DNA of 64,000 bases. It comes from Exiguobacterium sp. AM39-5BH. GTDB taxonomy: Bacteria; Bacillota; Bacilli; Exiguobacteriales; Exiguobacteriaceae. Under the pieces are notes generated by a model. That model ran no database searches and was not told the DNA's origin. It saw only the letters and a list, made by a program, of their open reading frames with translations. The stretch lies in the NCBI RefSeq assembly GCF_003467445.1, contig NZ_QSGS01000001.1, forward strand, positions 1 to 64,000, written 5' to 3'. The stretch's first letter is position 1. Each line of letters begins with the position of its first letter. Below are positions 16,538-25,760 of this stretch, piece after piece. The position numbers and the translations under genes are program-made.

Positions 16538-18949
16538 ATGACGAGTCACATCGTACAATCAGCCGACCTTCGTCTGACGAACAACATTCGTTTTGCGGTC
16601 GTAATCGGTTCAGGAGTTATGGGAGCGGGAATTGCGGCTCACTTGGCGAACGCGGGGGTTCGTTCGCTCATGCTCGACATCGTACCACGTGAATTGACGG
16701 CGAAAGAAGAGGCGAAAGGGCTCACGCTCGAGTCACCAGAAGTGCGGAACCGCATCGCTTCTGAGAATCGTCAGAAGTTATTGAAACAAAATCCGGCACC
16801 ACTCGCGACAGCAGAGCACTTGAACTTCATCGACGTGGGGAACTTAGAAGATGATCTCGAGCGCTTGAAGGAAGCGGACTGGGTCATCGAGGTCGTCGTC
16901 GAACGGCTCGACGTGAAACAGCAGCTGTTCGAGAACATCGCTCCTTACATCCGGGAAGACGCGATTCTCAGCTCGAACACGTCTGGCATCTCGATCGAGG
17001 CGATGGCGAGCGTGTTGCCGGAAGGCTTGAAAGCACGATTCCTCGGGACACACTTCTTTAACCCGCCACGTTATTTAAAATTGCTCGAACTCATCCCGAC
17101 AGAGAAGACGGCACGTCCGGTCATCGACTTCATGGCCCGCTTCGCGGAGGATCGTCTCGGAAAAGGTGTGGTCGAGGCGAAAGACACACCAAACTTCATT
17201 GGCAATCGCATCGGCACGTACGGGCTCCTCGTCACGTTCGAAGAGATGCTCAAGCAGAACGCCTCGATCGGCGAGATGGACTCGATCACCGGACCGCTCA
17301 TCGGACGACCTAAATCAGCAACATTCCGTACGCTCGACGTCGTCGGTATCGACACGTTCGTCCACGTCGCCGGAAACGTCTATGAGACACTCGACGCAGG
17401 TGAAGAGAAGGATACGTTCGACGTCCCGGCTGAAATGAAGACGCTCGTCGAGAAAGGATGGGTCGGTCAAAAAGCTGGCCAGGGTTTCTATAAGAAAGAC
17501 GGCAAAGTCATCCAAGAACTTAATCTGCACACGTTCGAGTACGAACAATTGAAAGCGATTACAGGTCCGGAGCTTGATCAAATCAAATCGCTCCCGGGCT
17601 CGAAAGCGAGGTTGAAAGGCGCCATCTTGAACAAGGGGCGCATCGGACAACTGCTCTGGCCGGTCACGGCGAAGACGCTCGTCTACTCGGCTCGTCTCAC
17701 GGGTGAGATCAGTGACTCGATTGTCGCCATTGATGACGCGATGAAGTGGGGCTTCGGCTGGAAGTTCGGACCGTTCGAGACGTGGGACGCACTCGGTGTC
17801 GAAAAGTCAGTCGCCCGCATGAAGGCGGAAGGGTATGACGTCCCGGCGTGGATCGACGAGATGCTCGCTGCCGGACACACGACATTCTATAAGGGAGACC
17901 AGTATTACGACCAAGCGTCACAGACGTACGTTGAGAAGACCGTCAACCCGAAAGAAGTGAAACTCGCACCGCTCGCCAAATCGAACGGCATCGTACTCGA
18001 GAACGGTGGGGCTCGCCTCATCGATATCGGCGACGACGTCGTCGCGCTCGAGTTCACGTCACCGAACAACGCGATCGGTGTCGACATCATGCAGATGATT
18101 GAACAGTCAATCGACCTCGTCGAGACCGACTTCAAAGGACTTGTCCTCGCCAATGACGGTAAGAACTTCTGTGTCGGCGCCAACCTGGCGATGATGCTCA
18201 TGGAAGCGGAAGACGAGAACTGGTATGAGCTTGACTGGATCATCAACAAGTTCCAACAAGTCGTCCAAAAGATTCGCTACGCGGGTCGCCCGGTCGTCGT
18301 CGCGCCTTATGGCATGACGCTCGGCGGCGGGACCGAAATCAGCTTGCCGGCCGCACGTATGCAGGCGGCGCTCGAAACGTATATGGGTCTCGTCGAAGTC
18401 GGTGTCGGTCTCATCCCAGGGGGGGGCGGGAACGTCAACACGTACCGTCGACTTCTCGAGCAGACGCCGAAGTCCCAACAAAACATTGAAAAAGCGGCTC
18501 AACAGACGTTCGAAAACATCGCCATGGCGAAAGTATCGAAGTCGGCCTATGACGCGAAAACGCTCGGCTATCACCGTCCAGTCGACGGTATCTCGATGAA
18601 CCGCGACCACTTGACATACGACGCGAAGCAGACGGTACTCGGACTCGCCGACGGCTACACGGCCCCTGTCCGTGAGAAGTTGCCGGTCGTTGGTCAAACG
18701 GGGAAAGCGACGCTCGAACTCGCGGCGTACGAAATGTTCTACGGTGGCTATATCTCTGAACACGATTTGAAAATCGCGAAAAAATTGGCCCACGTCATCA
18801 GCGGCGGCGATTTGGCATACGGCACGATGGTCGATGAGCAGTACTTCCTCGACATCGAGCGCGAGGCGTTCCTAAGCCTCATCGGGGAACCGAAATCGCA
18901 GCAACGGATGCAACATATGCTCGTCAAAGGCAAGCCACTTCGGAACTGA
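16538..18949 (+). CDS. fadN: FadN: 3-hydroxyacyl-CoA dehydrogenase / enoyl-CoA hydratase
   Basis: 803 aa bifunctional beta-oxidation enzyme. The N-terminal NAD site is GSGVMGAG (24-31), followed by the hydroxyacyl-CoA dehydrogenase core (FLGTHFFNPPRYLKLLELI, NFIGNRIGTYG). The C-terminal half is crotonase-like (FVGAN-type FCVGANLAMM and YGMTLGGGTEISLPAARMQAA). It hydrates enoyl-CoA and oxidises the product. It is first in the fadN-fadA-fadE operon, 19 nt ahead of fadA, with GGGGGG 6 nt before ATG. Size and order match B. subtilis YusL. FadR control is expected. Confidence 0.94.
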   Translation: MTSHIVQSADLRLTNNIRFAVVIGSGVMGAGIAAHLANAGVRSLMLDIVPRELTAKEEAKGLTLESPEVRNRIASENRQKLLKQNPAPLATAEHLNFIDVGNLEDDLERLKEADWVIEVVVERLDVKQQLFENIAPYIREDAILSSNTSGISIEAMASVLPEGLKARFLGTHFFNPPRYLKLLELIPTEKTARPVIDFMARFAEDRLGKGVVEAKDTPNFIGNRIGTYGLLVTFEEMLKQNASIGEMDSITGPLIGRPKSATFRTLDVVGIDTFVHVAGNVYETLDAGEEKDTFDVPAEMKTLVEKGWVGQKAGQGFYKKDGKVIQELNLHTFEYEQLKAITGPELDQIKSLPGSKARLKGAILNKGRIGQLLWPVTAKTLVYSARLTGEISDSIVAIDDAMKWGFGWKFGPFETWDALGVEKSVARMKAEGYDVPAWIDEMLAAGHTTFYKGDQYYDQASQTYVEKTVNPKEVKLAPLAKSNGIVLENGGARLIDIGDDVVALEFTSPNNAIGVDIMQMIEQSIDLVETDFKGLVLANDGKNFCVGANLAMMLMEAEDENWYELDWIINKFQQVVQKIRYAGRPVVVAPYGMTLGGGTEISLPAARMQAALETYMGLVEVGVGLIPGGGGNVNTYRRLLEQTPKSQQNIEKAAQQTFENIAMAKVSKSAYDAKTLGYHRPVDGISMNRDHLTYDAKQTVLGLADGYTAPVREKLPVVGQTGKATLELAAYEMFYGGYISEHDLKIAKKLAHVISGGDLAYGTMVDEQYFLDIEREAFLSLIGEPKSQQRMQHMLVKGKPLRN

Positions 18950-18968
18950 CAAAAGGGGGACTTAACAG

Positions 18969-20141
18969 ATGAGAGAAGCAGTCATCGTGGCCGGCGCACG
19001 GACGCCGGTCGGAAAAGCAAAACGCGGTTCGTTCCGAAACGTTCGTTCGGACGAACTGGCGGGTCACGCGATTAAAGCGACCCTCGAGCGGTCAGGCTAC
19101 ACGGGCCCAATCGACGACGTCATCATGGGATGCGCCATGCCGGAAGCGGAGCAAGGGATGAACATCGCCCGCTATGCGGCCGTCCGGGGCGGTTTGTCAC
19201 ACGAAGTACCGGCCATCACGATCAACCGTTATTGCTCGTCAGGCTTGCAAGCAATTGCCGACGCGGCAGCGAAAATCATGATCGGCCAAGCGACGGCGGT
19301 CATCGCAGGTGGCATGGAATCGATGAGTCTCGTCCCGATGGGCGGGCACGTTATCCGTCCAAACCCGACGATTATGGAGACGGCACCAGAGTACTACATG
19401 AGTATGGGGCACACGGCTGAACGTGTCGCGGCCGAATATAACATCTCGCGCGAAGACCAAGACTTGTTCGCGATCGACAGCCACCAAAAAGCGGCGGCGG
19501 CGATCGCCGGCGGCAAGTTCGAAGAAGAGATTGTCCCGGTCACGGTCGTGGAGCACGTGCTCGGTGAAGACGGGAAAGTCGCGGAACGTGAACTCATCGT
19601 CAAACACGACGAAGGTGTCCGCGTCGACTCGACGCTTGAAGCGCTTGGCAAACTGCGCCCGGCGTTTAAAATCAAGGGTTCGGTAACGGCAGGGAATGCG
19701 TCACAAGTGTCAGACGGCGCAGCGGCCGTGCTCGTCATGGAGCGCGAAGAAGCCGAACGTCAAGGTTTGAACCCGATGGCGAAATTCCTCTCGTTCGCGG
19801 TCGGCGGTGTCCGTCCGGAAGTGATGGGAATCGGACCCGTCGTCGCCATCCCAAAAGCGCTCGAGATGGCTGGCGTCAAGCTCGAAGAAGTCGGATTGTT
19901 CGAGTTGAATGAGGCGTTCGCGAGTCAATCGCTCGGTGTCATCCGTGAACTCGGCATCGACCCGGCGAAAGTGAACGTCAACGGTGGCGCGATCGCCCTC
20001 GGGCATCCGCTCGGTTGCACGGGCGCGAAACTCACGGTCTCAATCTTGCATGAGATGAAACGACGCAATGAAAAGTATGGGGTTGTGACGATGTGCATCG
20101 GTGGCGGCATGGGCGCTGCTGGCGTCTTCGAATTACTATAA
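18969..20141 (+). CDS. fadA: FadA: acetyl-CoA acyltransferase (3-ketoacyl-CoA thiolase)
   Basis: 390 aa thiolase. Nucleophilic Cys89 in [12 protein letters not shown]-terminal catalytic motifs [19 protein letters not shown] (His and Cys) and [13 protein letters not shown]. It cleaves 3-ketoacyl-CoA with CoA to release acetyl-CoA, the last step of each beta-oxidation round. It lies 19 nt after fadN and 13 nt before fadE in one operon, and corresponds to YusK. Confidence 0.94.
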   Translation: MREAVIVAGARTPVGKAKRGSFRNVRSDELAGHAIKATLERSGYTGPIDDVIMGCAMPEAEQGMNIARYAAVRGGLSHEVPAITINRYCSSGLQAIADAAAKIMIGQATAVIAGGMESMSLVPMGGHVIRPNPTIMETAPEYYMSMGHTAERVAAEYNISREDQDLFAIDSHQKAAAAIAGGKFEEEIVPVTVVEHVLGEDGKVAERELIVKHDEGVRVDSTLEALGKLRPAFKIKGSVTAGNASQVSDGAAAVLVMEREEAERQGLNPMAKFLSFAVGGVRPEVMGIGPVVAIPKALEMAGVKLEEVGLFELNEAFASQSLGVIRELGIDPAKVNVNGGAIALGHPLGCTGAKLTVSILHEMKRRNEKYGVVTMCIGGGMGAAGVFELL

Positions 20142-20154
20142 GGGGGAATTGACT

Positions 20155-21939
20155 ATGGAACGTACAGAACACGAATTGATTAAAGGCGGTAGCTTCGTCA
20201 TCGACGCACTCGACGCGGATCGTTTGTTCACACCGGAAGACTTCTCGGACGAGCACAAGATGATTGGCGACACGACGGCGAGCTTCGTTGACGACCGTGT
20301 CATGCCAGTCCTTGGCCGCATCGAGAAACATGAGTTCGATCTCTCGGTCGAACTGTTGAAAGAAGCGGGCGAGCTCGGTCTCCTCGGCGCGGACGTGCCA
20401 GAAGAGTACGGCGGCTATCAGCTCGATAAAATCTCGTCATCCATCATCACGGAGCGGTTCGCCAAGGCGCGTTCATTCGCCCTCAGCTACGGCGCCCACG
20501 TTGGCATCGGGACGCTCCCGATCGTCTTCTTCGGGACGGAAGAGCAAAAGCATAAGTACTTGCCGAAGCTTGCGACCGGCGAATGGATCGCCGCCTACGC
20601 GCTCACAGAGCCAGGCTCGGGGTCGGACGCGCTCGGTGCGAAAACGACGGCCGTCTTGAACGAGGCCGGCACGCACTACGTGTTGAACGGGGAGAAACAA
20701 TGGATCACGAACGCCGGTTTCGCGAACGTATTCGTCGTCTACGCGAAAATCGACGGGGACAAGTTCAGTGCCTTCATCGTCGAGCGTGATTTCAAAGGGG
20801 TGTCGACAGGCGCCGAAGAACAAAAGATGGGGATTAAAGGTTCGTCGACACGAACACTCATCTTAGAAGACGTCGAAGTCCCGGTCGACAACCTCCTCGG
20901 AGAAATCGGCAAAGGGCACGTCATCGCCTTCAACATCTTGAACGTCGGTCGTTACAAACTCGCTGTCGGTGCGGTTGGTTCATCGAAACGTGCCTTCGAC
21001 CTCTCGGTACAGTACGCGAACGAACGCAAACAATTCAAGACACCGATCAGCCAGTTCCCGCTCATCCAAGAGAAACTCGCGACGATGGCCGCGAACATCT
21101 ATGCGATGGAGAGCTCGGTCTACCGGACGGGTGGTCTGTTCCAGGACAGCCTCGACGCGCTCGGCGACGACAACATGCGTGACGGTTCGAAAGTCGCCCA
21201 AGCGATCGCCGAGTACGCGATTGAATGCTCACTCAACAAAGTGTTCGCCTCGGAGACGTTCGACTACGTCGTCGATGAAGCGGTCCAAATCCACGGCGGA
21301 TACGGCTTCATGACCGAATATGAAGTCGAGAACTTGTACCGTGACTCACGTATCAACCGGATCTTCGAAGGAACGAACGAAATCAACCGCTTGATTGTGC
21401 CGGGCACACTCCTCAAGAAAGCGATGAAAGGCGACTTGCCGCTCCTCGCCGAAGCGCAAAAGCTTCAGAAAGAGCTCATGAGCTACATGCCGCAAGAGCT
21501 TGACGGAACGCCGCTCGCACGTGAGAAGATGCTTCTGTCAAACATGAAAAAAATCAACTTGATGATTGCCGGCACGGCCGTACAGAAATATCAGCAAGAC
21601 CTCCAGAACGAGCAAGAAATCCTCGCGAAAATCGCCGACATCATCAGCGCCATCTATGCGCTTGAAGCGGCCATCGCGCGGACAGAGAAAGCCATCGCCC
21701 GCACCGGCGCTGAGAAGAACCAGCAGAAAGTCCGCTATACCGAAATCTTCGCCGAGCAAGTGTTCAAGCAAGTCGAACTCATGGCGAAAGAAGTGTTGTA
21801 CGCGGCCGCATCGGGCGACGAGCAGCGCATGCTCTTGTCGGCGATGAAGAAGTTTAGTCGCTATCAGCCGATCAACGTCATCGGCACGAAGCGCGAAGTC
21901 GCAGCAATCCTCATCAAAGCGAACAAGTTCATCGTCTAA
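20155..21939 (+). CDS. fadE: FadE: acyl-CoA dehydrogenase, long form
   Basis: 594 aa. The first 400 residues are a flavin acyl-CoA dehydrogenase (ALTEPGSGSDALGAKTTA, WITNAGFANVFVVYAKI, MGIKGSSTR, IHGGYGFMTEYEVENLYRD, IFEGTNEINRLIV). The last 190 residues are a helical extension seen in B. subtilis FadE (YusJ), which has the same length. It introduces the trans-2 double bond in the first step of beta-oxidation. The start at 20155 follows AAGGGGGAA; the frame from 20101 only overlaps fadA. A terminator follows. Confidence 0.93.
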   Translation: MERTEHELIKGGSFVIDALDADRLFTPEDFSDEHKMIGDTTASFVDDRVMPVLGRIEKHEFDLSVELLKEAGELGLLGADVPEEYGGYQLDKISSSIITERFAKARSFALSYGAHVGIGTLPIVFFGTEEQKHKYLPKLATGEWIAAYALTEPGSGSDALGAKTTAVLNEAGTHYVLNGEKQWITNAGFANVFVVYAKIDGDKFSAFIVERDFKGVSTGAEEQKMGIKGSSTRTLILEDVEVPVDNLLGEIGKGHVIAFNILNVGRYKLAVGAVGSSKRAFDLSVQYANERKQFKTPISQFPLIQEKLATMAANIYAMESSVYRTGGLFQDSLDALGDDNMRDGSKVAQAIAEYAIECSLNKVFASETFDYVVDEAVQIHGGYGFMTEYEVENLYRDSRINRIFEGTNEINRLIVPGTLLKKAMKGDLPLLAEAQKLQKELMSYMPQELDGTPLAREKMLLSNMKKINLMIAGTAVQKYQQDLQNEQEILAKIADIISAIYALEAAIARTEKAIARTGAEKNQQKVRYTEIFAEQVFKQVELMAKEVLYAAASGDEQRMLLSAMKKFSRYQPINVIGTKREVAAILIKANKFIV

Positions 21940-21948
21940 GCAAGCGAG

Positions 21949-21985
21949 AGAAAGGGTGGCCGGACGCGGTCGGCCCTTTCTTTTT
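21949..21985 (+). terminator. Terminator of the fadNAE operon
   Basis: AGAAAGGG (21949-21956) pairs with CCCTTTCT (21974-21981), with further GC pairing inside, then TTTT. Confidence 0.8.
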
Positions 21986-22026
21986 GATGTCTGCAGACCG
22001 TACAATGGATGCAGGAGGGGATACAT

Positions 22027-22755
22027 ATGAGACGAGATGATTTGTTAGAACGGATGGATGCAATCGGCCGCTCGGTCGCCGAGCAGGAAGGTACGCTCAT
22101 GCTGCTCGCACTCGGTTCGATCGGACTCGAGATGGAGCGGCTCGACGACTATTCGGACCTCGATTTCTTTTTGATCGTCGAGGACGGGCATAAAACCCGT
22201 TTTATCAACAATTTGGATTGGCTCGCGGTCGAGCCGCTGGCGTATCAGTTCCAAAACACGAAAGACGGGCATAAGGTCATGTATGAGGACGGCATCTATG
22301 CCGAGTTTGCCGTGTTCGAGATTGTGGAGATGCCTGGCATCACTTATACGCCGGGTCGTGTCGTCTGGCAGCGAGATGAGGCGCTCGACACGTTCGCGAC
22401 GCCGAAAGTCGTCACACGCCAGGCAGACGCCGCACACCGCTACGAGGAGGCGCTAACGAACCTATACGTCGGCTTACTCCGCGAACGGCGGGGCGAACGG
22501 CTCGCTGGCTTCGAACTGATTCAAGTCGCGGCCGTCAATAACGTATTACTCGCCTACGGGGAAACGAGTGACCCGTTCAACCCGACACGGCGGGTCGAAA
22601 CGACGCATCCCGAACTCGTCGCACGTCTTGAGGAGTGGCTCCCCGGTTACGGCAAATCGGTCGAGGCGGCCGCAGCCATCCTCCGCCACATCGAGGCGCA
22701 CCATCCGGTCAATCCGACGCTCAAGCGAGAGATTGTGCGCTTGCTTCAGGCGTGA
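22027..22755 (+). CDS. Nucleotidyltransferase-fold protein
   Basis: 242 aa. The polymerase-beta-type nucleotidyltransferase signature is clear: GS at 30-31 and DYSDLD at 41-46, giving the two metal-binding acidic residues, followed by a strand and a helical C-terminal half. Relatives include aminoglycoside adenylyltransferase-like proteins, but the substrate cannot be assigned. The start at 22027 follows AGGAGGGG. It lies between the fad operon terminator and yusI and has no B. subtilis counterpart at this position that I know of. Confidence 0.72.
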   Translation: MRRDDLLERMDAIGRSVAEQEGTLMLLALGSIGLEMERLDDYSDLDFFLIVEDGHKTRFINNLDWLAVEPLAYQFQNTKDGHKVMYEDGIYAEFAVFEIVEMPGITYTPGRVVWQRDEALDTFATPKVVTRQADAAHRYEEALTNLYVGLLRERRGERLAGFELIQVAAVNNVLLAYGETSDPFNPTRRVETTHPELVARLEEWLPGYGKSVEAAAAILRHIEAHHPVNPTLKREIVRLLQA

Positions 22756-22800
22756 AGGGTTGAAGCGGAATATGCTACAGTTATGAAAGAGGTGATGAAC

Positions 22801-23163
22801 ATGGTGACACTATATGGCTATCCGCCATGCAGTACGTGTAAAAAAGCAGAGAAGTGGTTGAAAGAGAACGGCGTCGACTATACATACGTCCATATCGTCG
22901 AAGCGACGCCGTCAAAAGACGAGTTGGCCGAGCTACGGAAACAGTCGGGCCTGCCGCTCAAAAAGTTCTTCAATACGAGTGGACAAGTGTATCGGAACGA
23001 AGGGATTAAAGACAAGCTGCCAAATCTATCAGAAGACGAACAACTCGAGCTTCTCGCGAACAATGGTATGCTTTTGAAGCGCCCAATCGTGACAGATGGT
23101 CAAAAATCCACTGTCGGATTTTCGGAAAAGTCGTTTACAGACGTTTGGGGCGAAGTGCTATAA
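22801..23163 (+). CDS. yusI: ArsC/Spx-family protein YusI
   Basis: 120 aa thioredoxin-fold protein with CSTC (Cys10, Cys13) after the first strand and RPIVTDG near residue 96, as in the ArsC/Spx/YusI family. Most members are not proven arsenate reductases. The start at 22801 uses AGAGGTGAT; the upstream in-frame ATG at 22783 has none. It directly precedes gcvH, the same pairing as in B. subtilis. Confidence 0.85.
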   Translation: MVTLYGYPPCSTCKKAEKWLKENGVDYTYVHIVEATPSKDELAELRKQSGLPLKKFFNTSGQVYRNEGIKDKLPNLSEDEQLELLANNGMLLKRPIVTDGQKSTVGFSEKSFTDVWGEVL

Positions 23164-23202
23164 TACTCGTGTGAGTCTAATTCATTTGAGGGGGAAGTTA
23201 AG

Positions 23203-23586
23203 ATGAGCAAAGTACCTGCCAATCTACGTTATTCAAAAGAGCACGAATGGGTGGAAGTGAATGGAAGCGTCGCCCGCATCGGGATCACGGATTTCGCGCA
23301 AAGCGAACTAGGGGATATCGTCTTTGTCGAACTTCCTGAAGTCGGTGGCACGATTTTACTCGACGAGCCGTTCGGTTCGGTTGAGTCGGTCAAAACCGTA
23401 TCGGAGCTTTATGCACCGATCTCTGGGAAAATCACAGCGGTGAACGAATCACTCGCCGATTCACCAGAACTCGTCAACGAAGCACCGTTCGAAGGTGCTT
23501 GGATGATCGAAGTCGAGTTGAACGATGCGTCGGACGTCGACAAGCTCATGTCAGCCGAAGAATATGAAGCGATGATTCAAGGCTAA
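23203..23586 (+). CDS. gcvH: Glycine cleavage system H protein
   Basis: 127 aa. Lipoyl-bearing Lys64 lies in [15 protein letters not shown]. It shuttles the aminomethyl group between the P, T and L proteins and in Bacillota also passes lipoyl groups to E2 subunits. No gcvT or gcvP is nearby, consistent with a lone gcvH near yusI. A strong ribosome site GAGGGGGAAG precedes it and a bidirectional terminator follows at once. Confidence 0.95.
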   Translation: MSKVPANLRYSKEHEWVEVNGSVARIGITDFAQSELGDIVFVELPEVGGTILLDEPFGSVESVKTVSELYAPISGKITAVNESLADSPELVNEAPFEGAWMIEVELNDASDVDKLMSAEEYEAMIQG

Positions 23587-23590
23587 AAAA

Positions 23591-23625
23591 AACCCGGTTT
23601 CTCTTTACGAGAAGCCGGGTCTTTT
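23591..23625. terminator. Bidirectional terminator between gcvH and the EIIC-like gene
   Basis: 23591-23603 pairs with 23609-23620, with A-run before and T-run after, serving both converging genes. Confidence 0.85.
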
Positions 23626-23628
23626 TGA

Positions 23629-24681
23629 TTAATCGAAGTCGAGACGGTAATGATCAGGCTGGATGAGCGACGTCCGGTTGAATAAACGATAGAACAGTAT
23701 CCCGAGTGCAATCGGGATGAGTCCGAATAAGACGACGACGAGCATGACGTTCCAGAGTGCGAAGCCTCCCGGCATCAAGTGCAAGGCGTTGACCGGGCCG
23801 ATGAGACCGGAGACGCCGAAACCGGCACTGATTGGTGTGCCTTCGATGCGAAGGATGCCTGCGAGTGCTCCGAGGATGGCCGCATTGGCGAGTACCGGCA
23901 ACATCATGATCGGACGACGGACGAAGTTTGCCATTTGAATCTTCGGTGAGCCGAGGAAATGGGCGATCGACGTTCCGGTCGCGTTCATCTGCCATCCAGC
24001 GATGGCGAGACCGAAGCCGGCAGCGACGACGCCAAGGTTGGCGGCCCCGGCAGCGACACCAGACAGGCTGATGGCTGTGGCAATCCCGACCGTCGAGATT
24101 GGCGAGACGATGATGAGCGAAAATGCCATCGCAATCAACATGCCCATCACGATCGGCTGCAGTTCTGTCATCGTCATGATGATCGTTCCGACGTACGTCG
24201 TGATCTGTGAGATGTATGTGAGCAGGAACGCGCCGATGCCTCCCGCCACGACGATGACCGTCATCGGCAAGACGAGCACGGTGTATGTCTTCAAGCGTGG
24301 CGACAATTGCATGACGAGGAACGTCGCAAGGGCGGCCGTCACACCGGCCGTGATGACGTCACCGATTCCGGCCATGAGGAACGCGCCTTCCTCGATGCGG
24401 ATGGCGCCGCTCCCGACCTGGGTCGCGATGCCGATCGTCCCGGCCTCGAGCGCCGAGCGTCCGAACTGCATGGCGACAGCGACACCGATGATGACCGGTA
24501 AGAGGCGCATCGCAATCGTCGTCGCATCTAAGATGAACTGCAAGGACGGAAAATACGGCAAGATGGCTTTCGTTAATTCACCGAGCAAAGCGCTCGGGAT
24601 GAGGGCGATGAGGATGGCAAGACTGAGGCCGTTCAAGACGTTCATTAAAAATTGTTTTCCACTAAGCTTCTCTTCCGTCAT
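23629..24681 (-). CDS. PTS EIIC-like membrane protein (PTS_EIIC_2 type), orphan
   Basis: 350 aa with about ten hydrophobic helices and glycine-rich loops (VAVAMQFGRSALEAGTIGIATQVGSG, GWQMNATGTSIAHFLGSPKIQMANF). It resembles the PTS_EIIC_2 group often annotated as PTS subunit IIC. No IIA or IIB domain or gene is present nearby, so phosphotransfer coupling is not evident; it may transport or sense an unknown small molecule. It is a single gene that interrupts the gcvH-yusE-met synteny. Confidence 0.75.
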   Translation of the reverse strand: MTEEKLSGKQFLMNVLNGLSLAILIALIPSALLGELTKAILPYFPSLQFILDATTIAMRLLPVIIGVAVAMQFGRSALEAGTIGIATQVGSGAIRIEEGAFLMAGIGDVITAGVTAALATFLVMQLSPRLKTYTVLVLPMTVIVVAGGIGAFLLTYISQITTYVGTIIMTMTELQPIVMGMLIAMAFSLIIVSPISTVGIATAISLSGVAAGAANLGVVAAGFGLAIAGWQMNATGTSIAHFLGSPKIQMANFVRRPIMMLPVLANAAILGALAGILRIEGTPISAGFGVSGLIGPVNALHLMPGGFALWNVMLVVVLFGLIPIALGILFYRLFNRTSLIQPDHYRLDFD

Positions 24682-24868
24682 TGGAGATTCACCTGTCCTT
24701 TTCTACTTGTTTGCTGTTATGTACAAAAGCGATAAAGTTAAAGACCATACTATGCCTCTTTCTGCCGAGCGTCAATACGAAATATTGAAATATTCAGAAT
24801 TTTCCATATGAGCACAACTTTTGAACCGATTAGTCCGGATTCATATACTGGAAAGAGAGGTGAGCCAT

Positions 24869-25126
24869 ATGATGACTGATGGATTCTTATATATATACGC
24901 CCCGATGTGTGGAACATGCGCTGTAGCTGAGCGAATGCTAGCGGTTGTTGAAGCGGTCGACCCAGAATTGAAGATTGAAAAGCGCGACGCTAATTTCATT
25001 CCGAAGGAGCTTGAGGTGTATCAAATCATGAGTGTGCCAGCGCTTTTGAAGCTGGAGAATGGACAAGTTCGTGATCGGTTGTACGCGTTTCAAAATGTTC
25101 AAAACGTCCTATCTTTCGTAAAATAA
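24869..25126 (+). CDS. yusE: Thioredoxin-like protein YusE
   Basis: 85 aa thioredoxin-fold protein with CGTC active site (Cys14, Cys17) in YAPMCGTCAVAERML and the cis-Pro loop SVPALL. A probable thiol-disulfide oxidoreductase in the cytosol. The start at 24869 (ATG-ATG) follows GAGAGGTGA. Its position upstream of metN matches B. subtilis yusE. Confidence 0.8.
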   Translation: MMTDGFLYIYAPMCGTCAVAERMLAVVEAVDPELKIEKRDANFIPKELEVYQIMSVPALLKLENGQVRDRLYAFQNVQNVLSFVK

Positions 25127-25167
25127 GATAGGATAGAATGAATAATCTGAAAATTTTAAATAATCAG

Positions 25168-25197
25168 TTGACATTGAAAGTCCACGAATGATATATT
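25168..25197 (+). promoter_or_regulatory. Promoter of the unidentified ncRNA
   Basis: A perfect TTGACA (25168-25173) and TATATT (25192-25197) with 18 nt spacing. No open frame with a ribosome site follows before the terminator at 25479. Confidence 0.65.
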
Positions 25198-25202
25198 CAT
25201 TA

Positions 25203-25506
25203 CAACATCTTACTTGAACACAACATAGGACGAGATTTTCCCGTCATCAAGACGTTTTCGACCAACCACTGCATGAGCTTACGCGATTTCAGGTGAACCT
25301 TCCCTTCGATTGTCCCCCAAAAAAATCAAGCGTCGGGGCACCGGTCGCGTAATTGTATGGTCCGATCGAAGACCGAGTGATGGTTGGGTAAAATCCCCCG
25401 TATAAGGATGAATGCTCTGATCGGGCAAAAGAGGTTCATCTATGGGTTGTCCTTCAGTGACTCAAGGTGCTACGTTCTGTGCCATCCTCGGATGGCACCT
25501 TTTTTA
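25203..25506 (+). ncRNA. Structured non-coding RNA of about 300 nt, family unknown
   Basis: It has its own promoter and terminator and no coding frame. Helices I can pair by eye: P2 25262-25268 with 25381-25387 (CCAACCA/TGGTTGG); P3 25279-25288 with 25343-25352 (10 bp with two wobbles); P4 25359-25362 with 25371-25374; and 25291-25301 with 25431-25441 (11 bp, two wobbles). The last crosses P2 and P3, so it is either a pseudoknot or an alternative fold. Conserved motifs of RNase P RNA, SRP RNA, tmRNA, T-box or known riboswitches were not found. 6S RNA is not excluded. The boundaries are estimates. Confidence 0.6.
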
Positions 25507-25510
25507 TTTT
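25479..25510 (+). terminator. Terminator of the ncRNA
   Basis: GTGCCATC (25479-25486) pairs with GATGGCAC (25491-25498) with a CTCG loop, then a strong T-run. It separates the ncRNA from the met operon promoter. Confidence 0.85.
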
Positions 25511-25525
25511 TTCTAAAAAAATAGT

Positions 25526-25554
25526 TTGACATGAAAATAATGTGTCGCTATGAT
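25526..25554 (+). promoter_or_regulatory. Promoter of the metNPQ operon
   Basis: TTGACA (25526-25531) and TATGAT (25549-25554) are 17 nt apart, directly upstream of the S-box. Confidence 0.75.
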
Positions 25555-25577
25555 AAAGCTAATCGAAAATACAACCA

Positions 25578-25686
25578 CTCTTATCAAGAGAGGCTGAGGG
25601 ACTGGCCCTATGACGCCCAGCAACCGCGGAGCAATCCGAAATGGTGCTAATTCCAGCAAGGTGTATACCTTGGAAGATGAGAGCAA
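25578..25686 (+). ncRNA. SAM-I (S-box) riboswitch
   Basis: The S-box core is clear: CTTATCAAGAGAGG at the 5' end, then CTGAGGGACTGGCCC, GACGCCCAGCAACC, GGTGCTAATTCCAGCA and the closing GGAAGATGAGAG. It binds S-adenosylmethionine and favours the terminator at 25705 when methionine supply is ample. Confidence 0.95.
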
Positions 25687-25704
25687 TCGTTGTCCGTACC
25701 GATA

Positions 25705-25740
25705 AAGTACGCACGTTTGCTCAAACGTGCGTACTTTTTT
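25705..25740 (+). terminator. S-box expression-platform terminator
   Basis: A 14-bp perfect stem (25705-25718 with 25723-25736) and a run of T, 21 nt before the metN start codon. Confidence 0.92.
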
Positions 25741-25760
25741 GTTGTCAGGAGGGAAATGGA

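Noticed and set aside
18107..18793. 228-codon minus-strand open frame
   Set aside because: Complement of the fadN hydratase domain; no start context or family.
24002..24811. 269-codon plus-strand open frame
   Set aside because: Antisense to the EIIC-like membrane gene; its Met/Ala/Thr-rich composition is typical of the complement of a membrane protein.
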